DNA of 64,000 nucleotides, taken from Lepidurus packardi. Taxonomy: Eukaryota > Arthropoda > Branchiopoda > Notostraca > Triopsidae. Below the pieces are notes generated by a model, which did no database searches, was not told the origin of the DNA, and saw only the letters and a list, made by a program, of their open reading frames with translations. The stretch lies in assembly GCA_023053545.1 (NCBI GenBank), contig JAKZAN010000002.1, positions 8,800,790 through 8,864,789 on the forward strand, read 5' to 3'. The position numbers and the translations under genes were made by a program. This document shows positions 54,586 through 64,000 of this stretch, in pieces. The stretch's first letter is position 1. Each line of letters starts with the position of its first letter.

Positions 54586-54946
54586 TCTGTTACAGTTTAT
54601 AAAGCGAGACTTTATACTACTGCATCCAGAAGCGACAACAACCTAAAAGGAGTTGCCCTTTTATCGAAAATAAAAAAAAACGAACGCCATCGCTCAAGCC
54701 CGACTCTCTCTAACTGACAACATCAAAGCTTTTGTTCAAGAAAGAAACTTTGTTGTGTTACCTTGCGCGAAAGTTAAATCGAACCTGAATCTCAATGATC
54801 AGGAACTCAGCGTAGAGCATAGGAACACGCATATAGATAGGCACGTGCGATTTTATCTATGCATTCACAAGAAGATGCTGCTGAATAAGAAAAAAGAAAA
54901 TAACGTGATCATCTTTCCAGAGGTGCTTACGGAATACTGCGTTTGA
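54586..54946 (+). pseudogene. Possible decayed coding segment, unassigned
   Basis: Two + strand frames abut around an A-rich run near 54668-54680. The upstream frame is open to 54717. The downstream frame is open from about 54680 to a stop at 54946 and reads like a globular protein (KAFVQERNFVVLPCAKVK). A single frameshift would link them. No family is recognised and no ATG is clear, so this could also be chance. Confidence 0.2.
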
Positions 54947-55999
54947 CATGAGGTCTACAAACTCTGAGCAATCTAAGTGAATTTAAAGAGAATATAATAA
55001 AAAAGTGAATTTGTTTCTATGTATTTCCATTTAGACAAAAATCTTTTGTCGTGACGATGTTAGATCTTTTCACAGCAGGGACAGCGAGAGCTTTATCTGA
55101 CTTTGTCATGGATATTTTGTCCTCTTAGCACTTTACCCATAGTCAAAATGCGTACAACGTGAGCCAGATGACGTAGTACGTCCAAATTGACTCCCATTTG
55201 CTCTGAAGGACAAATTCGACTTTGTCCTGGACCGAAGCCTACAATAATGGAGACACAGAAACATGCTGGTACAGAATTGGGTTCGGTACGATACAGGGCC
55301 TTGGAAGTCTAAATTGAATCTCGCTTGTTAATTACCAAAAAAAGTTGACAAAGTAATAACGCGCTTTTGGAGGTCGGGTGCAATCAAAGGGTCATAAAAT
55401 CAAACAAGGTAGCAACCGCGATATCGACTTTAGGATCCGAGCACACACCCATGATTCCAGATGTGGGTTGGTAATTTTTTGACCGATTCCGGCAAATTGG
55501 GTTTATGGAAATGACGTAAAATTCAATTTTCTTTGGTATTTGGCATGTTTCAATGTGGTGTGAGTTTCAACCTTGACTTCAATGCTAATTTAGTTATCAC
55601 TTTAATTTCCCTGTAGCAAACGCCTATATTTGGAACCCATTTCATTAAAAAATAATTTGCAATTTCATTAGCGTGATCGCAGCATCTCCCTTGTTGGTAC
55701 TGTATTTTAATTCAAGAGGCGTTTTGGAAAGCCGTCTCCTTGCCAAGTAGTTTTGTTCCTTCGCGGTGGCATAATTTAGCAGAGAAATGGTGGATAAACA
55801 GTTTAAATTTCAATAAATGACTTATAAATTCCGGTGACGAGGACGAACCTGGTATCTCCGTCGTTTGCCCCCAGATCAAGGTGGAGTGTCCTAAAATTGC
55901 GTACAGATGGCGGCTGCTCCCGCTTGCGTCTTTTATTTTTATTGTTAATCCTTTTCCGCTTGTTTATTTACCAGTACGCATTACCGATTGACACATATA

Positions 56000-57752
56000 A
56001 TGGCGTACAAAATAACGCAGAAGATGAGAAAATGTGTACTCTCAGCCAGCGTAAGAAATAATTTATTGAAAGTACTATGTCCAGCTTCCAGGTTGACAAC
56101 ATCTCAGCGCTTTTCGTCTCATTTTGCGTTCGTTCCCGATACAGTCTCAGCGTCAGAGGGTAATTTTCTCTCCATTAATTATTTTTTTAACTCGCTCACA
56201 GGTCCCTTTTCAAGAGTAAAGTTAGAAAGATAAATTACAGACAGTAACCGTAGAAGTTGTGATTGTGATTACAGGAGAAACGACGCGAATGAACCTCTTC
56301 CAAGCGATCAATAATGCTATGGACTTTGCCTTACAAACAGATCCCTCATCAGGTAGAACGACCATAAGTTCAACTAATTTGCACTTGTCCATGAATAATC
56401 GATAATGTCATTCAATGCAGTTATCTTTGGGGAGGATGTCGCCTTTGGAGGCGTGTTTCGGTGCACTGTAGGATTGCAAGAGAAGCATGGCAAATCCAGA
56501 GTTTTCAACACACCTTTGTGCGAACAAGGTATTGCAGGATTTGGGATTGGTCTAGCCGCTGCAGGAGCTACTGCCATTGCTGAAATCCAATTTGCAGATT
56601 ACATTTACCCGGCTTTTGACCAGGTAATTCCTTCGACATCTTTTCCTACGTAGTGTCAGCTTAAATCTTAACCTGGATTTTCATACATTACATTCTATTG
56701 TCTTGCAGATAGTCAATGAGGGAGCGAAATACCGGTACCGAAGTGGAGGCTTGTTCAATTGCGGATCATTAACTATAAGAGCTCCCTGCAGTGCAGTAGG
56801 GCATGGCGCTTTGTACCATTCGCAGAGCCCAGAAGCCTTTTTCACCCATTGCCCCGGTCTCAAAGTATGTCTAGCTTTAAGCCGTCAATTCTTTCTTGTT
56901 ATCTAGCTATATACTTCATTTAATTTCTAGGTAGTAGTCCCAAGAGGTCCTGTTAAGGCGAAAGGCTTACTGTTGTCGTGCATACGCGACCAAAACCCTT
57001 GCATATTCCTCGAGCCAAAAATTTTATACCGCTCAGCAGTAGAACAAGTGCCTGTCAAAGACTATACTTTGCCTCTTTCTTCAGCAGACGTTCTCATCGA
57101 AGGTAATTAGGATTTTTAGTTGATTTTTCATTTCAAAACTTAGTGAATAAATTGTACCATTTTGTCCGTCCTTTTTTGTGATTTCCTTACCTACAGGGGA
57201 TGATGTAACACTGCTTGGGTGGGGAACGCAGATTCATGTCTTACATGAAGTAGCTCAAATAGCCAAAGATAAGCACAACATTTCTTGCGAAGTCATTGAC
57301 TTGGTTACTTTGTTGCCTTGGGATAGAGAAACTATTTTCGAGGTAATTTTCTTATATGAGTACATTAGCTTGCTTAAATGCTTGGCTGTCATCTAGCGAC
57401 GTTTCAGCATAATGTTAATTAATTAATCTTTTCATTCTTTAGTCGGTGAAAAAGACTGGACGACTGGTTATTGCACACGAAGCTCCATTGACTTCAGGTT
57501 TTGGCGCTGAACTTGCAGCGGCTGTTCAAGTAGGTCTTTTCTTTTTCCGCAACAAAACCTAATTTGCCTACGTAATGCATTGAATGTTCTTTATTGTTGC
57601 GAATGACGCAGGAAGCTTGTTTCCTGCACTTGGAAGCTCCCATTCAGCGAGTGACTGGCTTTGATACGCCCTTCCCGCACATTTTCGAGCCCTTTTACTT
57701 GCCGGACAAATGGCGATGTTTGGAAGCTGTCAAAAAGTTAGTCAATTATTAA
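56000..57752 (+). CDS. BCKDHB: 2-oxoisovalerate dehydrogenase subunit beta (BCKDH E1-beta), mitochondrial, 8 exons
   Basis: With E1-alpha this forms the thiamine-diphosphate decarboxylase of the branched-chain keto acid dehydrogenase complex in the mitochondrial matrix (Leu, Ile, Val breakdown). Exons are 56000-56159, 56275-56352, 56421-56623, 56709-56864, 56931-57102, 57197-57342, 57443-57529 and 57612-57752. Phases agree, giving 380 aa (human 392). Exon 1 encodes a basic, Ser/Leu-rich presequence without acidic residues early on, as expected for a mitochondrial target. Signature blocks are [98 protein letters not shown] and [16 protein letters not shown]. The start could instead be the ATG at 56024; the first one is chosen because both lie in one open frame. 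Confidence 0.96.
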
Positions 57753-59630
57753 AAAAAGAAATCGTTTAAGCTTTGCAAAGTGTTTGTGAATACAAACCAG
57801 TGGAAATGGATACTTATCGTGGTGATTCGAAATATATAGACCAAAGGGAAGTTTTTAAACTAACTATCACTGGATCAGTGTTCTTAACCTATAATTTGCG
57901 TCCAAAAAAAGTGAGAAAGAGAGAGAGATATCTACTTTATTTTCATTGACCGAGATTGAATGGGGGAGGACGGGTGAGAAAGGAAAATTGGCTCACTCAA
58001 TGAATGCATGAATGCAGCTTAATCAAGTATGTCTGTGGTAGGATGTCGCCATAAAATACATTCTCAAGTTCTCAGTTGAGGACATCAACTTCGGGACGTA
58101 ACTCCGAAGACTGTCATGAAACGGCAGCAACTAATTTTTTCTTACTTTTTTTTTACAGTATCAAGTTCCAAAACCGTCAGGTAATCTTTTTTCAAGTGGC
58201 GATATATTTAATTGAATTAATTAAAACTGGCCATTTGGGTCGCGGGTATTTTAAATTTATTTACTTCAGTTCTATTTTTAGTTTATTACGAATCATGTAT
58301 TTTTCTCTTCTGGCTTTTTTCCCCAGTTTGTATTTTCGTTTTCTTGTTTTCTTAATTTCATTTGATCGTTATCATGTGTTTTCTTGATGTTCCCTATTTT
58401 ACTGCTGGTAACTTCTCTTCAGGTTTCTAGGAGGGTTTCTGGTTACTTTATTTTTCATTTTATATTAGTTCTAAGAAATGAGGAAACGAATAAACACTGA
58501 AAATTTTAGTATTAATTTTTGTGTTGTTTGTCTCCATAATAAATTTCAAATTTGCTGCGTTCTCTTCCGACAGTTCCCTTAGTAACAGCTTTGGAATTAT
58601 AATAATTGCTCAATAATCCCAATAGAGAAAATCAGCGACTGTCGACTTAGTAGCTAACGGAAAATGGGTGCAAATATGCGAAACGCCGATTGGGAAAGAA
58701 AGTGTTTCTTAACCTATTTCTAATAATTCGCGTTGACCGCAAGCGGAACCGAACAAAGGAGGCGAGTGAACGGAAGCATGAAGGACGCCTCCTTGCCCTT
58801 TTCCACTTTGTGATCTTAATTAACTTTCTTCCAAGGTACGGCAAGGTAACACTCTCCGATACTGTCTTTTGTTACTGCCTCTTGAACATTACAAAATACC
58901 GATACTGTAAGTACGTATATACGAATGCGAGGGCCGAATGCAAAGAAGGAACGATATAATGATAAGTCTCGTGAAATTTCGCGCTCGACCGAACTCACAA
59001 ATCGTGAATTTCCAGCTGTGTGGTAGCTACAACGTGCGAACCAATTAAGGCCTTGGCAAATTTGCCACACCTGACTTCTTCTAATGCAATGGGTCCAATC
59101 CAAATAAATTTCCACTATCTTCCAAACAAATAATGTAATCTGAATAAAAGCGTTTATCACCATGAAAACATGTAAAATTCTCCTTCAAACAACTGTCTGA
59201 ATGTAAAAAAACGGACGTTTGTTTTCAAGGAATGAGCGATTTCGATCAACTTCAGATGCCCCTTTAAAGCTTCTAAGAATTGGTAATTAAAAACGAGAAA
59301 ATTTCATTCACTTTTCATGGGTTTAGGACCCAAGATAAGGATGAACCTGACCCAAACCCACCCCCAATTGAAAAGATCTCCATAACTGCCATCGTGGAAC
59401 TAAAAGTAGAACCTTATAGACGTCACATCATTGATTTTCCGAGTCTCAATGACGTCCCACGCATCGAAAACTTGCGTCACAACTTGGACCAGTAGACGCT
59501 CCGTCGCGTAGGTGTTGTACAAGCCTTTTATTTCAGGTTCTGTGTCTTTTCTCGAAAACAAAACAAAAGAATTTCGTTTTTTCGATCGTATCTTTATCTT
59601 TTCAACGCAGATCGTGATATATCGCAATAG

Positions 59631-59927
59631 GTGGGTTTTCCCGAGCTTTTCTCGGACATTGCTTCTTGCTTTTGGGATTATAAGAATAAACAGTGCAGGA
59701 CAACAGGTGCTTTATTTCCCACAGGTAGCGAGCTAAAATTTCAAATTGACTTAAGAGTATCAACCCTTTCCAGCCAATTGAACATCCACCCCACACGTCT
59801 CCGAATTGTTCTTATGTGCATAATGTATCTTGAAACGATAATAAACGATATGGCTAATCAAACAAAAGGAACGCCTGCACTTGTACAATCCAAAAAGAAG
59901 CCAAAGAATATATACTGTTGGGAGTAG
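59631..59927 (+). other. Unassigned ORF, possible exon
   Basis: This is a 98-codon frame ending in TAG. A polypyrimidine-CAG near 59720-59726 would allow an exon starting GSELKFQIDLRVSTL. A neighbouring frame at 59280-59495 ends in a hydrophilic peptide and also has an acceptor-like AG inside (about 59328). No family is recognised and no donor links the two, so a gene is not claimed. Confidence 0.2.
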
Positions 59928-61256
59928 AAGCACAACATACGGCGCAATGTGCGTATTTGGAACGTTGGGGATTATGTTGCCTAGTCATACAACACAAGTA
60001 CCGTTGCACACAAGCCCGTGTTTTGATTCCAAGTACCGAAATACCTCCTTCGGCATAGTCTTTACTTCCCAGAATGCTAGTTCAACGCGTAGGAAGCGCT
60101 AAAAGCCGAAGAAATAAAGCAGCAAGATGTTCGATATTAAAACCCGTCAAATCCCCTAATAATCAGGAAACCCGCGTAATTCAGCACTACAAAATATAAA
60201 AACAAAACGAAAGCCGAAGTCACGACAAGTCGTTCAGAATCGCCCCATGGTTTTCAAGGACGACTTCCTTGAAGGCAGGGCGGAGGATTGATTTCGGAAT
60301 TCAAACAAAACTATAAAAAAAGGCGTTTTACGCCTGCATATACGTATAGTACTTTAGGACATTCCTGATCTGTACACGACTTTATATACGCATTTAAATA
60401 ATCCCTGAAGAAGGACATTACGTAATTATGCTTCCTCGTTACGAATATGCAAATCCTTAGCTTTTCAGGCTAGAACATGTTTTCTTCAAACAGGAATGCT
60501 TTATGACAGGTGACGACAAATAATGTTGGAGAAAAACTTGTCGCAAACAAGTTGGGAATACATGAACAGTACAAGCACGTTGGTGCCACGTGATACCAAC
60601 TGAACTTGACAACAATAATGGCATTGGAACCACGTTGGTGGATATATACTATACAGTTGCATGAAATGGACTATTGCGAGTTTTCGTACTCCACTCTGAT
60701 CGTTTTGGATCCATCAAAGCGTCAATAATATAGAAGCCGTGTCGTGTCTGAACTTGCCAGCGCTTCGATCCAACCTGTAGCTCCGGGAATGATAGCTGGC
60801 CTTTCCTTCCGTTCTATGAAGGGAAAGTTTGGTTCGGCTTTGCTTGCTTCGTTGGTGTGCAAATTCGATTCCATGCGATTGCTGCAAGTTACCTTGCATA
60901 GCAAGCAATTATTGGACCGTTGCCGCACTTAAAGAACAACGTAATCTACGTACACGCAATTACTAAAATTGCTTCATCCTAGCTTGGCAATTATAAGCAC
61001 TTCTTATGTTACGTATTACGTCAGGCTAAATTATTTTCTCTCCTTAATACAAATTACCCATCTGGTTCATTAGTTATTACAGTGACATTGACTTTAGTTG
61101 TTTCACACTCGTATTTAATGAGTGAGGGTAAGACCAGCTTATAATGTATGGGATTTTCCTAGAAATAATGTGAGAGCTTTTAAGATCAAAGATAGATCTT
61201 TTTTGTAAACAATGAGCAGGATGCGAGCAAATCAGGAGCTATGAAAGCCAGGAACT

Positions 61257-61330
61257 AAGCAAAATGAAACAGAAGAAAACGAGATAAGCTAGAAGAAAGC
61301 GAAATGAATTACAAGAAAGCGAAACAAAAT
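61257..61330. repeat. Purine-rich degenerate tandem repeat
   Basis: Imperfect copies of an AGAAGAAAGCGAAATGA-like unit, several in a row. Confidence 0.5.
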
Positions 61331-64000
61331 GAATACGATGTTATTAGTTCAAGCAATACTTTCTTATAGTCATTTTTTTTTAATTCGTACAGCAAGGTCG
61401 CACGAACTACAATCCCGCCACACCCTTCTCCGTAAGCCCTAGCACGGACAAAACAACTTATCTGGATACTTGCAGTGGCATTTAATGTTTCTTTTCTTGT
61501 TTTTGTTCTTCTTCTCTGACTTAAGTATACCCCGATTTCCTTGTCTCCATACTTGTACGCCAATTACTAGCTTTTACATGCGAGTAATTTATCCTTTTCT
61601 GTCCGTGTCTCAATAACTGAAGTAGATTTATAGAAAAAAAAGGTCTTTCATCATAAATGATATCTTATATGTCTCCTGAACGAACGCGTGATCGTCAAAC
61701 TTTTCATTCCAACTAAAGGTCTCCAATGTCCCAACTCTCGTTACTCCCACAAGTTTTGCTCAGGTATCTAAGGATGCAAATGAGAGATTACAAAATAAAT
61801 TAATAATTATTTAGGAGAGATTTTTTAATTATTTTGTTAAACTTCTCAAGAGCAATACTTAATACCCAGCCTACTAAATTTATTTTATTTTTTGGGTGCA
61901 CAGAACGTGGCATTTTTTCTTCTTCCTCTTTTTCATCTTAATCCTAAAAAGGTTTGTCTTGACATTTGACCTTTACCGCCCAAGGACCCTCGAGTCTAAT
62001 ACCAGACACTACCATGTGAATTGCATTAGTTTAGCCTTATTTTCGTGGGAGGAATAGGACATGTTGAGCAAGACCCCTTCGCGATCAATGGATGCTGCAT
62101 TCATACGCACAAGCAGACGGTTATAGACGCTCAACGGCTAAACCGGGTTACCATAGCAACCCAAAGCTGGACCTCGTGACGTTCTCTCTTATTATTTCCG
62201 TGCTCCAAATCCCACTTGTTGACTGTTCCGTGCCCGCAGCTTCTCTCATGTGTGCACGCTTTAGACAGTGTCTTGTCCGCAAACAAGTATGCCTATAACA
62301 GCTACAGCTGCTTCTGCTAGTGTTTCTTAATTCGAGGTTGTTAAGAAACATTTCCTAGAACCAGCACGACACTTGATTTGCAAAAATCTTCCCAAAAATT
62401 CCATAAAACGCATCAACTTTTTTCTTGAGTTGTGCTCCATTTTATTTTCAATTCACAGTCATGGGTCATCTGTCAACCTTGAGAAGAAATCCGAAACAGA
62501 AAATAAAATATCGAAAAATCGAACATAAAATATGAATGACCGAGCCCACTTAAAACGCCGTGAGGTTTTAAGAGATTAACTTTGCGATTTAAATAAACTA
62601 CCAAGTTATCCATCCTGATAAGTTTTGCTAATCTTATGAATAATTTTGTAATCTATTAATTATCTCTATAATTATTTAAAATAAGTAAAATCGCAGGGAA
62701 TTTTTGTTTGTGTGAATTTTACTCCCAACTTTTCTTTCGCAATGATGATACAATTCAACACTTTCTAAAGCACGCTAAGTAAGGCCTAAATTACAACACA
62801 GTGACTCATAGATTGTAATTCTTTCTGACTTAATTGTAATCGTTGTTGTACTACAAAATCGGTCTGTTGTTAAAATATGGCATGTTCATACTGTTATTAA
62901 AATACGGCATGGCATGTGGTCCATACTGTACAGACGAGTAAGAGTGAGATTGCTTGGCCCTGAACTGAATATTTATGTTGTGAAAGACCGGTTTAGCTAT
63001 GTTTCTAGCGTAAGCATGAGAGTAAGAAGCACCGAATAGTATAGAGAAATTGATGTGTAACTTATTACCCAGGTGAAGGTAATATTAAGCTACATTTAAC
63101 GATGAAACAGGTATTTGAGCCAAGCGAGGGTGAAAGTGCTTGAGCTCCGGCAGCGTCTTGAGGAGTTTTGAACTCTAAAAGGTCTCAAAACTACTACTGC
63201 GATCCTTCAACGTCAACCGAAAAGGAAAAAAGGTTCCGTTAATCGACCTAGTGCAATATTTACGCATTCTCTGTAATTTGCGGGGTAACTGGACAACTCA
63301 ACTCATTTAACGCACCTCGTACTCGGACCAGCTTGATGGTCCTTGACTCCACAATTCCGTTGGGATGTTGATAATTGTCAACACATGCTCGTTAAACATA
63401 CCCATATGTTCAAATGCGGGTTCTGTTTTATTCTTTTAATTACCCAACCTCATTACGTTTTCGAACTTCTCAACGTCAACAGTTGAATGATCTCCATTAT
63501 GTATTTTTAATAAATCTATGTAAAAATGCCCCTATTTCGAATTCCCTCTATACTTAACGTAATTATCCATAACCTTCTAGGATATCTGCCTCAAGGCCAC
63601 TGCAAATGCGAAATGAGTATGCAACATCGCACATGTCTATAAAACGTGTTCCTGTTTTGTGCTGGTCGCATCATTATAAATTTGCGCGAATTTCTTCTAT
63701 TTTCCTTCTGCAAGTTTTCCTTCTCTACCAGTTTTATTTGATTTATTGGAGCTCATTCTACTTTTCCCTTTTAAAAAAAGAAATCCTAAAAAACAAGACG
63801 AGTTCCGGAGGTCTAAGCAACGTGATGTTTATATAAACGGATCAGATAAAACGGGGAGTGAAAAATTAACTAGTGTAATCCAGTATTTAAGCATATCTCA
63901 ACTGGCCGGCTGGACGCTTATCGGTTATCACCAAAGTGTTTTTCATAAGCTAAGAGATTTCTCTGTCTGTCTCTCCGCTACAACCCATGTAATCCGACCA

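Larger units (their letters stand above)
42184..55999. other. 13.8-kb gene-poor intergenic region
   Basis: Between the GPCR start and BCKDHB no recognised gene, rRNA or tRNA was found. Contents noted are a diverged direct duplication (49.25 and 50.51 kb), AAGACC-rich sequence (49.68-50.23 kb), a hairpin (51.76-51.82 kb) and a possible decayed ORF (54.6-54.9 kb). It may hold GPCR or BCKDHB regulatory DNA or untranslated exons, which cannot be seen by eye. Confidence 0.5.
57753..64000. other. Gene-poor region downstream of BCKDHB
   Basis: No recognised gene. Unassigned + strand ORFs cluster at 59280-60102, and overlapping ORFs on both strands lie at 60714-60932. Small repeats include a purine-rich AAGCGAAA array (about 61257-61330) and a duplicated TTAAAATAYGGCATG segment (about 62870-62915). 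Confidence 0.5.

Overview
This is a eukaryotic nuclear window. Genes are split by many short GT-AG introns (mostly about 45-150 nt), coding exons sit in an AT-rich background, and the gene content is arthropod: a chitin-binding cuticle protein with one peritrophin domain and an arthropod-type NOX4 NADPH oxidase. The compact introns, intact Harbinger transposon and intergenic style suggest a branchiopod crustacean such as Daphnia. That organism call is an inference from gene content, not a database match. All gene calls were made by reading translations, splice sites and reading-frame phase by eye.

Region 1 (1-24.9 kb) is gene-dense. In order it holds: the tail of an unidentified + strand gene (2-121); TRAPPC10 (-, 275-5875); NOX4-like NADPH oxidase (+, 7019-11768), divergent from TRAPPC10; an apparently intact two-gene PIF/Harbinger DNA transposon (12430-15556) inserted about 85 bp upstream of the start codon of ATE1 arginyltransferase (+, 15641-17505); a CPAP1-like chitin-binding protein (-, 17664-19424); the APC/C subunit CDC26 (-, 21236-21451); TMEM135 (+, 22150-23737); and the splicing factor SYF2 (-, 24059-24948).

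Region 2 (24.9-42.2 kb) is mostly non-coding. Its one recognised gene is a six-exon rhodopsin-class GPCR on the - strand (28845-42183), probably prostaglandin-receptor-like. It has a 9.3 kb intron between the exon ending in TM3 and the exon carrying TM4.

Region 3 (42.2-64.0 kb) is gene-poor. The only recognised gene is BCKDHB, the E1-beta subunit of branched-chain keto acid dehydrogenase (+, 56000-57752). A few unassigned ORFs, small tandem repeats, a diverged direct duplication around 49.2-50.7 kb and a hairpin near 51.8 kb are noted with low confidence.

The genes are mostly unrelated housekeeping functions (vesicle tethering, protein arginylation, mitosis, splicing, mitochondrial/peroxisomal metabolism, redox signalling, cuticle), so no pathway unites them. 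The most notable system is the transposon: matching 30-bp terminal inverted repeats, a 3-bp target duplication, an uninterrupted DDE transposase and an uninterrupted convergent Myb/SANT-like partner, sitting in the 5' region of ATE1. A likely Harbinger-type MITE lies in NOX4 intron 2.
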